From the NCBI RefSeq assembly GCF_000423485.1, contig NZ_AUIB01000004.1, positions 109,525-173,524 on the forward strand: a DNA stretch of 64,000 nucleotides, given 5' to 3'. Numbering within the stretch: position 1 is the first letter of the stretch; each line of letters opens with the position of its first letter. The stretch is from Propionimicrobium lymphophilum DSM 4903 (GTDB lineage: Bacteria; Actinomycetota; Actinomycetes; Propionibacteriales; Propionibacteriaceae). A model generated the notes under the pieces. The model ran no database searches. It saw only the letters and a list, made by a program, of their open reading frames with translations, and had not been told where the DNA came from. The translations under genes and the position numbers were made by a program. Shown here one piece after another: positions 17,625-26,590 of this stretch.

Positions 17625-20084
17625 GCAGCCTTCTTGTTGCCGTGGATTAGCTCGCCCTCTCAGCCGCATACCCTCGCGCAGTTTGACGCTAGGAAGGTAG
17701 GCGTGGCCGATAGCCAGTCCAACAGCAGGCAAATTTGAAAATGCCGGAATCGTCAAGAAAATCTGTTCATAGCGAGGCTGGAATTTCGACTTGAAAGCCA
17801 GTAGCGAACGGAACCCGTAAACCGGCTCCAAAATTTTACCCAGCCACTCGAGCCAGCCATCGGTCTGCGACTCGATATTAGCCAGCGGCGTCCCCGAAAG
17901 GCTGATGAAACTCAACCCCTCAGCTTTTGCGTCCAATGCGGCTTGGGCAATCAAAAGCTCCATTACCTGAGAAAAACCGTGTGAGCGTCGACGCATAAAA
18001 TCTAGGGTTAAGCCAACAAGCTGACCTTGCCGATAGACCGGTAGCCAGCTAGTGATGCCATGAACAGTATGTTCCTCATCAAGCGCAATTAGTAGCCGGA
18101 CATTAGGGTCTTTCAGCTCGTCAATAGAGCCAAGGGTGTAGCCCATCTCAGGCAGCTTCTTAGCCTTCATCCACTCCTCAGAGACCGTCAAAATCTGTGC
18201 GACGACGGCTGGGCTAGCATCCGCAAAAGATGTCCAAAGTGTTGAAATATTCTGTTTTTTCGCTTTGTTGATGGCAGTGCGGACGTCCTGGAATTTTTTA
18301 CCCTTAAACTCCAGGTCTGGCAGGTCTAAAATGGTTTCTTCCGCAACCTGCAGACGGGACCAGCCCAGCCGGCTGGTCGCGGCCTGGCAGGGGGCATGAA
18401 CCGAATAAAACGCCGGGATCAGTCCAGCATCGGTAGCAAAAGCGGAAAATTCGGCAACTACCTTGTCGAGGTCTTGCGGTGCACACACCGGATCGGCGGT
18501 TACCAAAGCCACCCCACCCCAGGGACGGTAGGCCAAACCAGCAGCCGAATCCTTGCTGAACCAGTACGAGTTACCTTGCCAGGTGGCCCACCAGCCAAAA
18601 GATGAACCGCCATTTTTCACCAGCAAATCGCGCAGCCGATCACGCTCAGCCACAGTTTCTACCGCTCCGGTGTACAAAAAGATTCGCAGCAAACCGATCA
18701 GCAGCGTCAACCAAGGCAGCATCGGAACCCAAGTCAACACCAACTGGGTGAAGAAAGTCATTGGAACTATCGGCGTAACCAGCAGCCCCATTGACCACAT
18801 CGGTGACGAATGAACAAAAAATTGGCCAATCAATGCCCAGACAGTGGCCTGCGGATAGAACTCGTCGGCTGAAGCCGCGCCAACGAAAACACAGACCAGC
18901 AAAGAAACGACGAAAACAGCCGCAACCGTCAATAACAGCCGCCGCATGGGTGCCTTCGGGGTGACGACCTTAAACCACCTGCGGGTTGCCACCAGCAAAA
19001 CCAGAATCGCCAATGGCAAAGCAACCGGGATAATTAGCCGGACAGCATTGACCGCCTCAAACAGCGCCAGCTGACCCAACATGTTCAGGGTCGCGATCGC
19101 CGCGATGAGCAGGTTCACGACACACGCTAACGCCCAAGCCAGCCTTCGTCCCCGACGCAGCCCTTCGGCCAGGACCAAACAGGTGAATTGGGGCAGCAGC
19201 ATGGTTAGCGCTGCACCCAGAGAATAATTGGCCGCTCGCGAAAGCGTGTAACGACACAGCCGGTCTTGGGTAGGGTCGTCACAGATATGAGCCAGCGCAT
19301 CTGCGTCAAAATCAGGGCCGTGGATCATTGCGCTGATCTGAGCTAGCGGGCCAACAGCATGCGGGGCAAAAACAGTCAGAATAGTCGCTGCGCTAACTGA
19401 AGCCAGCACTAACGAAACCAGCACCCGGCCTTCGTGAGTCGTGCCGATCAGCGAGCGGCTAGGAGAATTTTTCTGCCAGGCCAACCTGCCAATCGCCAGA
19501 CCAAAAAGTGCGGCGAATAGCCGCTCAAAATCCTGCAAATGACCAGAAAAGGCAAGCAAGGTGAAAAGCACGACGAAAGAGCTCGTGCGCACGCGCCGTC
19601 GCCAAAGTGTGTCAAGCTTTCCGGTGGCGGCCAGTAAAACCGCCATCAACCAGGGAGTGCAGCCGACGTCGAACGCGTTATACAGGCTGCGTTCAGTGGC
19701 GCTGAATAGACCCAAAAATTTGACGCTTACCGCCGTGGCTAAAGCACCGATAGCCTGCCCAGCAATTCCGATGACGAAAAAACGAATACTGCCTAGCTTG
19801 GCTTCGACGCGGGACGAGATGGCAACTAGCAGAATCGTGCAGCCAACCGCCGCACCGACGTGGCTGGCGAAGAAAGCCGAAGTCAGTGCCGGCCACCATT
19901 TACCGTCAAATAGTCCAGCCGGGCCAACCCCGAAGTGGTTCAGCAGTCGGCTAGGGATTCTTACTCCAGTGGTCACCAGCACGGCCCACATAAAAATCAA
20001 TAGGGTAAGCGTTACGGGCGCCTTTGTTACGCCATATTTTGCTAGCCGCCCCACGCGGGTGATTAAGTGTTTAAACGGTCGCAT
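17607..20084 (-). CDS. Rhomboid-like/DUF2156 fusion, probable aminoacyl-lipid synthase
   Basis: An 825-residue membrane protein. The N-terminal part resembles a rhomboid-like six-helix unit (KWWPALTSAFFASH, then VEAKLGS), but where rhomboid proteases have GxSG the sequence reads VGCTPW, so protease activity is doubtful. More helices follow to about residue 470. The C-terminal part (about 500-800) fits DUF2156, the acyltransferase-like catalytic domain of MprF-type synthases that transfer amino acids from tRNA to lipids. I infer aminoacylation of phosphatidylglycerol or diacylglycerol; the amino acid is not predictable. The ATG at 20084 lies inside the end of the upstream hydrolase gene, indicating coupling. 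A TTG at 20090 is an alternative start. Confidence 0.72.
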   Translation of the reverse strand: MRPFKHLITRVGRLAKYGVTKAPVTLTLLIFMWAVLVTTGVRIPSRLLNHFGVGPAGLFDGKWWPALTSAFFASHVGAAVGCTILLVAISSRVEAKLGSIRFFVIGIAGQAIGALATAVSVKFLGLFSATERSLYNAFDVGCTPWLMAVLLAATGKLDTLWRRRVRTSSFVVLFTLLAFSGHLQDFERLFAALFGLAIGRLAWQKNSPSRSLIGTTHEGRVLVSLVLASVSAATILTVFAPHAVGPLAQISAMIHGPDFDADALAHICDDPTQDRLCRYTLSRAANYSLGAALTMLLPQFTCLVLAEGLRRGRRLAWALACVVNLLIAAIATLNMLGQLALFEAVNAVRLIIPVALPLAILVLLVATRRWFKVVTPKAPMRRLLLTVAAVFVVSLLVCVFVGAASADEFYPQATVWALIGQFFVHSSPMWSMGLLVTPIVPMTFFTQLVLTWVPMLPWLTLLIGLLRIFLYTGAVETVAERDRLRDLLVKNGGSSFGWWATWQGNSYWFSKDSAAGLAYRPWGGVALVTADPVCAPQDLDKVVAEFSAFATDAGLIPAFYSVHAPCQAATSRLGWSRLQVAEETILDLPDLEFKGKKFQDVRTAINKAKKQNISTLWTSFADASPAVVAQILTVSEEWMKAKKLPEMGYTLGSIDELKDPNVRLLIALDEEHTVHGITSWLPVYRQGQLVGLTLDFMRRRSHGFSQVMELLIAQAALDAKAEGLSFISLSGTPLANIESQTDGWLEWLGKILEPVYGFRSLLAFKSKFQPRYEQIFLTIPAFSNLPAVGLAIGHAYLPSVKLREGMRLRGRANPRQQEGCSWRKK

Positions 20085-21310
20085 AGCCAATCAATCTGGT
20101 CGCTTAAAGCATGATTCCAAAGTGCCCAGGAATGTCCGCCGGGATAGTTGCGCAATTCAACATTCATCCTCGCATTCCGGGCGGCCTGAGCCAACTGGGC
20201 GGTCGGCGGGCCGTATTTTTCGTCGTCGTCGCCGGCGGTAAAAATTCCGGCAATCTGTGGATAGCTATTTTTCGCCAATAAATCTTTCGGGTTGTTTTGC
20301 TGAAATTTAGCCAGATCGCCGAAACCTTCATTTATGGTACGTTCGCGATCGCCTAGGCTTGGTTCCGGCTCGCCCGAAAAACTCAAGAAAGTGTGGAACA
20401 GGTCAGGTCTGCGGGTGACGACCTGTAGTGCACAAGTTGCTCCATTGGACGCACCTCCGATAGCTCGATGTGCAGGATCTTTCGAGACATTTAAATTAGC
20501 ATTCACCCAGTTAATTACGTCTTGCTGCAGATAGGTTGCCGCATTGCCCAGCAGCGCATCCGAGCAAAGCGGGTTAGCTACGGGGCTGCCCAATTGATCG
20601 GCCACCACTACGACGGGCATCTTGCCCCGGTGCTTGGCTGCGTAGCCATCCATAGTTTCAACCAAGCCACCACCGGAAACCCAATCTTGTGGGTTGCCTG
20701 GTTGGCCTGCCAGCAACACCAGCAGTGGGGCCGGTGAATCGTCATCGGAATAGCCGGGTGGCAGATAGACCAGCGCGTTACGGGCCTTAAACCCCGATTT
20801 AGTTCCCGGAATTTGTGTCTCGGCCAGGGCGCCTTTCGAAGCATCCACTTGTGCTTTAGCTTGAGCTAGCGGTTGAGCTTTCGCATCTAAACTGAACAGC
20901 CGATTCAAGTTTTGGTAGGCCCCGAATTTAGCGTTGATTGCAACCAACGCTGCGGTCATAACCAGTAACAGCGCGATCAGATCGCGAAGCATTTTGGCCG
21001 CCCTAGAAAACAGGGTTCCTTGCCGGGCACCTTTTGGCCGTGCGAGCGTCAGCGTCGCACCGAATACCACGCAAGATGCCATCACCCAAACGAATCGGCC
21101 AACTGGGTCTGCGAATGGACGCCAGGTTTGGTCTATGAGTATCCAGCCGGATAAACCGACTAGCGCTGCTGGCAAAAACGTCAGCAGGCGCCCTTTCGTA
21201 GACAACGGACGCCAACGACACCAGACAAGCAGCAACAACGCAAGTCCGCCGAGAACGCCAAATGCCGCGATGGTGACTTTGTTTAGCAATGGAAAAGTGA
21301 GAATTCTCAC
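20063..21310 (-). CDS. Membrane-anchored alpha/beta hydrolase, putative esterase
   Basis: A 415-residue protein with four N-terminal membrane helices (to about residue 140), then an extracytoplasmic esterase-D/mycolyltransferase-like alpha/beta hydrolase domain. The nucleophile elbow is GGASNGA and the catalytic histidine is probably in YPGGHSWALW. The start is GTG. It overlaps the following aminoacyl-lipid synthase gene by 22 bp. In Enterococcus and Corynebacterium, tRNA-dependent lipid aminoacylation genes pair with a hydrolase that removes the amino acid; that is the best-fitting role here, but it is inferred from pairing and fold. Confidence 0.7.
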   Translation of the reverse strand: MRILTFPLLNKVTIAAFGVLGGLALLLLVWCRWRPLSTKGRLLTFLPAALVGLSGWILIDQTWRPFADPVGRFVWVMASCVVFGATLTLARPKGARQGTLFSRAAKMLRDLIALLLVMTAALVAINAKFGAYQNLNRLFSLDAKAQPLAQAKAQVDASKGALAETQIPGTKSGFKARNALVYLPPGYSDDDSPAPLLVLLAGQPGNPQDWVSGGGLVETMDGYAAKHRGKMPVVVVADQLGSPVANPLCSDALLGNAATYLQQDVINWVNANLNVSKDPAHRAIGGASNGATCALQVVTRRPDLFHTFLSFSGEPEPSLGDRERTINEGFGDLAKFQQNNPKDLLAKNSYPQIAGIFTAGDDDEKYGPPTAQLAQAARNARMNVELRNYPGGHSWALWNHALSDQIDWLCDRLNT

Positions 21311-21661
21311 GCTTAGCGGCTTTCAATCGAACACGTGGTAGTTAACAAGATCATGCTTCTTTCAAGACTCCCGGCCAAGGCCAGGACAGCGGCTTCGTCT
21401 TGCCCGGACAGGCCAAAATGCTTTGGTCAAGATTCGGGCAAGAGCTAATTTAGCCGCACTAAGCCCGCTTGCTGCATGTTACCTGGCAGATCCTTAAGAA
21501 CCTCACAGTTCACTAATAGGTGGACGTGCGTCCGCCAATAAAATGTCGGGTGCATGAAACTGAGCAGACGCCAGGTTTATGCACCCGATGTTTATAACGG
21601 TTATGTGCGACGACTAGGGCTTGCGCTGCCCTAGCTGGGGAACCTAGTTTTACAATGAGGT
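21311..21661. other. Intergenic region with several hairpins
   Basis: About 350 bp with no convincing ORF. The strongest structure is an inverted repeat at 21546-21588 (arms TCGGGTGCAT and ATGCACCCGA). Smaller ones are GGACG/CGTCC near 21522 and CTAGGGC/GCCCTAG near 21620. It lies between two divergent genes, so it must hold both promoters. I recognise no riboswitch or small RNA. Confidence 0.4.
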
Positions 21662-22150
21662 ATGCGAATCAGGCAGACCGCCATGGATGACTTCGACGCG
21701 ATCGTCGCGATCTATGATCAAGCGCGCGCCTACATGGCCGACGAAGGCAACTACACCCAGTGGGGGTTTGGCTATCCTGACAGCGACATCGTGCGAAGCG
21801 ACGTTGAAAGTTCGAACAGCTACGTGATCGTCGCGGACGACGAAATCGTTGGCACCTTCTACTTCTCGGTCGAGGACGACCCAACCTATCGCGTAATCGA
21901 GGGCGGCGTCTGGGGTGGCGATTCGCCCTACGGAGTAATTCACCGGCTGGCATCCAGCGGCAAAGCCCGAGGCATCGGCCGCGCCTGCTTCGAGTTCTGT
22001 GCCGAAAAGATCGGCTACCTGCGCATCGACACCCACCGCAACAACCAAAGCATGCGCAAGGCGCTCACCGACTTCGGGTTCGTCGAGCGCGGAATCATCT
22101 ACACCCACGACGGAACCCCACGTCTGGCCTTCGATTACTCGGCCAAGTGA
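21662..22150 (+). CDS. GNAT-family N-acetyltransferase
   Basis: A 162-residue GNAT-fold protein. The first strand and helix (MRIRQTAMDDFDAIVAIYD) and the acetyl-CoA pyrophosphate loop GKARGIGRACFEFC are clear. A late FGFVERGI-type segment matches the usual C-terminal strand. The substrate cannot be read from sequence; small-molecule or protein N-termini are both possible. It is monocistronic, with the first 90-bp palindromic repeat starting 50 bp after its stop. Confidence 0.75.
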   Translation: MRIRQTAMDDFDAIVAIYDQARAYMADEGNYTQWGFGYPDSDIVRSDVESSNSYVIVADDEIVGTFYFSVEDDPTYRVIEGGVWGGDSPYGVIHRLASSGKARGIGRACFEFCAEKIGYLRIDTHRNNQSMRKALTDFGFVERGIIYTHDGTPRLAFDYSAK

Positions 22151-22200
22151 CTCCAACCACTAAACGATGCTGGCTATTCCGACAAAAACACCCCAAATTT

Positions 22201-22290
22201 CAAAAAATTGTTAGATTGGCGCCCCTCTAATCTGTCATTAAATTGATATTTGGATGATTCGTGACAGATTACGGGGTGTCTAATCTAACA
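22201..22290. repeat. 90-bp palindromic repeat, copy 1
   Basis: This segment recurs at 24086-24175 in the same orientation with four differences, all in the left arm. The inner 82 bp form an imperfect palindrome: it begins TGTTAGATT, ends AATCTAACA, and carries CTGTCA and TGACAG in the inner parts of the two arms. The two copies bracket the AlbA_2 gene; this one is 16 bp past its stop codon. Confidence 0.85.
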
Positions 22291-22306
22291 TTCCTGGTCT
22301 TCTGTC

Positions 22307-24028
22307 TTAAGAAACTGGATGGTTTCGCACAAATCTAGTCGCTCTACCTTTTCCGGTTTGGGCTAGCAAACCTGTATTGCTCAATTCATCAAGCATTCTT
22401 CTTGCTGTTCCTCGCGAGATGTCACATAGCTGCATTAAATCGCCGGTAGTGATGGACGGAAAAACCTCTAACCACTCACTTACGACAGATTCAATTTGCC
22501 TTATGTCCGTAGATAGATAGTTGAGAATCGGGAAAGGGGCGTTCGAAGCTGCCACTAGGCTCCTGGCAGAAGCAGACAACAGCCAAACCTGCTTGTGCCT
22601 ACTTATCAGCGGTTGCCCTGAAACGGTTGTCTGTTCCGCGGCTCGAAGCGCATTAAGCGCGGCCTCTCGCGTCGACTGCAAGGCTGCGGCGAGTGCGCCC
22701 TCCGTCACAAAGGCATGTCTAAAAAGGTGGTAAAGCAAAACAGAAATTCTGTAGTCGCGTTGTCTTTCCCGCGGCGAAATCGAACTAACTAGTTTTAGAA
22801 CGGGGTAAACCGGTTCACCGCCCTGTAATCTGCATTCGACATACGGGCCGGATACCTCAATAATCTCGGGCGGTCTATGACCCAGCGTAATCATGGACTG
22901 GTACATGCGGTCGACGCCAACACCTTGCTTTTCGACTAGTCCGAGAGCCCGGAAAAGATCGGCCAAAGCCGGATATCTAGCTGCCCGGTTGGAGAGAACA
23001 TTGGACGATGATATGCCTGTTGGGAACCCTCCGGGGCTGCGTACCTCTAACATTGAATCCGTGCTGAACCAGCGAACTTCCGTAGGTTGTTGCCTGTTCC
23101 AATCGCGATGAATTAGTCCATTCAATAGCGCCTCACGAACAGCTTGCTCCGGAACTTGTCGAAAACTCTGGTGAGCTATTCCAGCTGGGATTATCTGCTC
23201 TTGGTTAAAGGCAGATAGGGCCTGCTCGACGAAATTCAGCTGTTCCAACAATGAAGTGTCTGCGGGGGTGCGCGGACGGTTAATTATTTTCCCACCAGGA
23301 ACGTCGAATACTGTCAGCTCAATGTTGCAACGGTTGCTGTTGGTGAAAGCTAGTTCGGCTGCTTGGGTGAGGTGGTTGTCAGAGCGAAGGGCACCTATCC
23401 TGAGCAAAAAATCTTCCGTGGTGCTCGGGTCGGTTTCGCCGACCCATCTTTGTGCTAGATGGAGAGCTGCTGGGGAAATGTCATTAACGGTCAGCCGAGA
23501 CTTTTGAGCCATTGGGTCGAACTGGTTGCGAGCGGCCATATTTTCCCACCACTCGGCACGATCTACGGGCTTGCAGCTATCTCCAACCCGCCATCTATAT
23601 GAATCTGAAGTATTGGCAATCGGTTCCATGGCCTCGGCTACGTAAATCACAAGAACGCGAAGACCGCAGACTTCTTGTGAGACGATATCCGGAGCCACGT
23701 TTACTGCAGAATCGATTCGCTGGCGCAGCCAATCGACATCTAGTTCGGTGCCAATTATTTCGCCGCTATCTGCGACTCCAACTATTAATGCGCCGCCACC
23801 AGGTGTGTTGGCCATACAGGCCACTTCGTCGGCTAGTTTTGTTGCTGCCTCATTGTTGGTTTTGTCGCCTGGTTCAATGATGCCGCCGTGACCTCGTCTC
23901 CCGGCCTCTTCTTTGAAGTAGATGGCTTGTGTCTCTTTAGATGTTAAAAAGCCGTCACTAGCTGTTGCGAGGATTTCTCCAACGGCGCTCTGTAACTCGT
24001 GCCTGCGTTCGATGCCAACAGCTCGCAT
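22307..24028 (-). CDS. AlbA_2-domain ATP-binding protein, putative transcriptional regulator
   Basis: A 573-residue protein of the Schlafen-like AlbA_2 family. The N-terminal AlbA_2 domain shows TKLADEVACMANTPGG and ALIVGVADSGEIIGTE. A GHKL/HATPase_c_4-like region follows (PEQAVREALLNGLIHRDW, then GVGVDRMYQSM). The C-terminus looks like a winged helix (TTGDLMQLCDISRGTARRM). The ATG at 24028 has a perfect GGAGG; the longer GTG reading from 24046 would bury that site. Such proteins are usually called regulators and some are tied to phage defence, but none of that is shown here. It is a single gene bracketed by two near-identical repeats, and one repeat lies in its promoter region. Confidence 0.75.
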   Translation of the reverse strand: MRAVGIERRHELQSAVGEILATASDGFLTSKETQAIYFKEEAGRRGHGGIIEPGDKTNNEAATKLADEVACMANTPGGGALIVGVADSGEIIGTELDVDWLRQRIDSAVNVAPDIVSQEVCGLRVLVIYVAEAMEPIANTSDSYRWRVGDSCKPVDRAEWWENMAARNQFDPMAQKSRLTVNDISPAALHLAQRWVGETDPSTTEDFLLRIGALRSDNHLTQAAELAFTNSNRCNIELTVFDVPGGKIINRPRTPADTSLLEQLNFVEQALSAFNQEQIIPAGIAHQSFRQVPEQAVREALLNGLIHRDWNRQQPTEVRWFSTDSMLEVRSPGGFPTGISSSNVLSNRAARYPALADLFRALGLVEKQGVGVDRMYQSMITLGHRPPEIIEVSGPYVECRLQGGEPVYPVLKLVSSISPRERQRDYRISVLLYHLFRHAFVTEGALAAALQSTREAALNALRAAEQTTVSGQPLISRHKQVWLLSASARSLVAASNAPFPILNYLSTDIRQIESVVSEWLEVFPSITTGDLMQLCDISRGTARRMLDELSNTGLLAQTGKGRATRFVRNHPVS

Positions 24029-24085
24029 AGTGCCTCCAAATGTCACATTCGAGTGTCCTTAATCTGGCATTAGTTGGCATTCTAA

Positions 24086-24175
24086 CAAAAAATTGTTAGA
24101 TTAGCTCTCCTCTAAGCTGTCATTAAATTGATATTTGGATGATTCGTGACAGATTACGGGGTGTCTAATCTAACA
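24086..24175. repeat. 90-bp palindromic repeat, copy 2
   Basis: This is the second copy, 58 bp upstream of the AlbA_2 start and 20 bp past the dhaM stop. Immediately beside it, 24081-24100 is a further TCTAACA/TGTTAGA inverted repeat, and related TAATCTGGCA-like words lie at about 24060-24080. It could be an operator cluster or one end of a small mobile cassette. Confidence 0.85.
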
Positions 24176-24195
24176 ATTGTTCTTGTGGGTTCGGT

Positions 24196-26580
24196 CTAGG
24201 CCTGTAACGCAATTTTGGCGGCCGCCCTGGCAAGATCCGGAGCCGACGTCGCCAGTGCTAGCTGAGCGGCCTTCCGGCAAGACTCAAGGGAATACTTGGC
24301 TAGAGCCGTGCTCACCCTGGCGATCGCCTGAGGCGCCATCGATAGCGAGGTGACGCCCAACCCAACCAGCACGCCCGCCAGAAGCGGATCCGAGGCGGCC
24401 TCTCCGCATACACCCACGGACTTGCCTGTTCGTGAGCCAGCCTTGCCGATCATCGCGATTAGCTTCAACACTGCGGGCTGCCAAGGCGTGCCCAGATGAG
24501 CCAGCTCGCCGGAGTGTCGGTCGGCGGCCATGGTGTACTGCGTCAGGTCGTTGGTGCCGATTGAGACGAAATCCACCACCTCGAACAGCTCGTCGGCGCA
24601 CAGCGCGGCAGCCGGCGTTTCGACCATCACGCCGACCGTCTTCAAGCCGTATGAACGAGCGAGCTTGGCGAATTCGTCAGCCTCCTCGACGGTCGCGATC
24701 ATCGGCGCCATCACCCACGGTGAGTTGCCCGTCTGGGCGGCCGCGTTTGCGATCGCCCTCAACTGATCTTCAAGAATCTGCGGCGAACGCCAACATGTGC
24801 GGTAGCCGCGCACGCCCAAAGCCGGGTTCTCCTCGCCAGGAATCGTGACGAAGGGCAGCGGCTTGTCGGAGCCCGCGTCAAGCGTACGAATGACCACCTT
24901 CTTGCCCTCGAAACCGCGAAGAACCTGCGCGTATTGGGCCTCCTGCTCGGAGACGCTAGGGGCGTCCGAGCGGTTTAGGAAACAAAATTCCGTCCTGAAC
25001 AGTCCGGAGCCCTCAGCGTTGTTAGCCAACGCCACCGGCACGTCCTGCGGCCAGCCGATGTTTGCGGCAAGAGTGATAGGGATGCCGTCCGCGGTGGCGC
25101 CGGGGCCGGAAAAATCTACAGAAGCGGACGTCTCGGGCGCTGTGCGGGCGCCTTCGGCTTGTTCATCGGTTGGCTCAACCACCAGATCGCCCGTCGAGCC
25201 GTCGATGAGGACACGCTGGCCGTCGTGTAGCTCGGCGTAGCCACTGTTCATCACCGCGGGGATTGCGAGTGCGCGAGCCAGAATGGCGGTGTGCGATGTG
25301 GGCCCGCACTCGCCGAGAATAAGCCCTAGGCAGGTTTTCGGGTCGATCTGAGCGGCATCGGCGGGAGCCAAATCGCGTGCCACAAGGATGAACGGCTTGT
25401 CGCTTGTCGGAATTCCGGCTAGCTCCCGTCCCTCCAAACGGGAGACTACGCGCGCCCGGATATCGCGGACGTCACAGGCCCGCTCTGCGAGCTTGCCGCC
25501 AGCAGAATCGAAGCGAATGACGACCTCACTGAACGCGTCCCAGACCGCTTGCTCGGCGGTCGCGCCGGAATCGTTGATCAGTTGGGACACGCGAGATCGG
25601 ACGGCACCGTCACAGACCAACTGGGCGGTTGCCTGCAGGATGTCCTTAGCGGTGGGGTCGGCGGTTTTCGCCTGCTGATTCAGCTGCTCGGCGGTCTGTT
25701 CGAGCGAGTCCAACGCCCTCTGCAGCTCGTCCTCGCGTTGGGCTTCGGGAACTTTTTCCCCTTGTGTCGGCGGCTTGTTGGTGTCGGCCATGGTTGCGAC
25801 TGGGCCGACAACCCTTCCTGCGCTGATGCCGGCAGTCTGGGGAGCGTTGGTTTCACTTTCGTACGCAGGCTCGGCGACCTCGCCGAAACCGGATGCTAAA
25901 AGTTCGCGCACCCGCTCGACGTCTACGGCAGCGTCCTCGCCGAAGCCCTCGATGGAGATCTCGTCGCCGCCCACTGTGCCGAGCCCGGCAACGGATAGCG
26001 GGCTATCCGCGTCGGCGCTGCGTCCCGTGGCGGTGGAGATTTTGATGCAGGAACCCAGATCGTTGACGAGCCTAGCCAGAGCGGCGGCGGGCCGCGCGTG
26101 CAGACCCATCGGATTTATTAGCTTCACGCAAGCGCGTGCGTCGGCCTCCGCTGTATTCTCCGCCGGTTTTTGTTCCGCAGGTTCATCGGCCAACTGCTCG
26201 ATCTTGCCGTTGAGCGCGGAGCGGGCGGCGGAGGCAACCTCGTCCAGACCCTTGCCACCCGAAGCAGCCACCGCTGCGGCCAGCAGGCCCTCGACGAACG
26301 GTGCAGCCACCACCCGAACCTCGACGTCGAAGACGAACTCGCACGCCATTTCGGCGGAGAGCACCGCCGAACCAAGATCGGAAATTATCACCACGCCCTC
26401 GCCGGAATCGGCGGCCCCGATGGATTCGGCGACGGCCATGGCGTCCGTGCCGAACTCGCCGGAGGCAGTGCCGGCTGCCAACTGAATATTCGGCGGGTTC
26501 TGGCCCGTCATCTGCAAAGCCAGTTCCTTGGCTGCCTCGGCCAGCTTCGGCGAATGCGAAACGGCGACAATTCCGATCAT
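24196..26580 (-). CDS. dhaM: PTS-dependent dihydroxyacetone kinase phosphoryl donor, EIIA-HPr-EI fusion
   Basis: A 794-residue DhaM with three phosphotransfer modules in order: an EIIA(Man)-like domain with His9 in AVSHSPKLA, an HPr domain with the active histidine in NPMGLHARPAA (about residue 165), and an apparently complete enzyme I with GPTSHTAILARA and a full PEP-binding barrel to the C-terminus. E. coli DhaM has only a truncated EI, so this version could take phosphate directly from PEP and re-phosphorylate ADP on DhaL without the general PTS. It is the last gene of dhaK-dhaL-dhaM, 10 bp after dhaL, with a GAGGAACC site. Confidence 0.9.
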   Translation of the reverse strand: MIGIVAVSHSPKLAEAAKELALQMTGQNPPNIQLAAGTASGEFGTDAMAVAESIGAADSGEGVVIISDLGSAVLSAEMACEFVFDVEVRVVAAPFVEGLLAAAVAASGGKGLDEVASAARSALNGKIEQLADEPAEQKPAENTAEADARACVKLINPMGLHARPAAALARLVNDLGSCIKISTATGRSADADSPLSVAGLGTVGGDEISIEGFGEDAAVDVERVRELLASGFGEVAEPAYESETNAPQTAGISAGRVVGPVATMADTNKPPTQGEKVPEAQREDELQRALDSLEQTAEQLNQQAKTADPTAKDILQATAQLVCDGAVRSRVSQLINDSGATAEQAVWDAFSEVVIRFDSAGGKLAERACDVRDIRARVVSRLEGRELAGIPTSDKPFILVARDLAPADAAQIDPKTCLGLILGECGPTSHTAILARALAIPAVMNSGYAELHDGQRVLIDGSTGDLVVEPTDEQAEGARTAPETSASVDFSGPGATADGIPITLAANIGWPQDVPVALANNAEGSGLFRTEFCFLNRSDAPSVSEQEAQYAQVLRGFEGKKVVIRTLDAGSDKPLPFVTIPGEENPALGVRGYRTCWRSPQILEDQLRAIANAAAQTGNSPWVMAPMIATVEEADEFAKLARSYGLKTVGVMVETPAAALCADELFEVVDFVSIGTNDLTQYTMAADRHSGELAHLGTPWQPAVLKLIAMIGKAGSRTGKSVGVCGEAASDPLLAGVLVGLGVTSLSMAPQAIARVSTALAKYSLESCRKAAQLALATSAPDLARAAAKIALQA

Positions 26581-26590
26581 GGTTCCTCGC

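Noticed and set aside
22201..24175. CRISPR array
   Set aside because: Only two copies of the repeat exist and they are almost 1.9 kb apart with a gene between; no regular short spacing and no cas genes.
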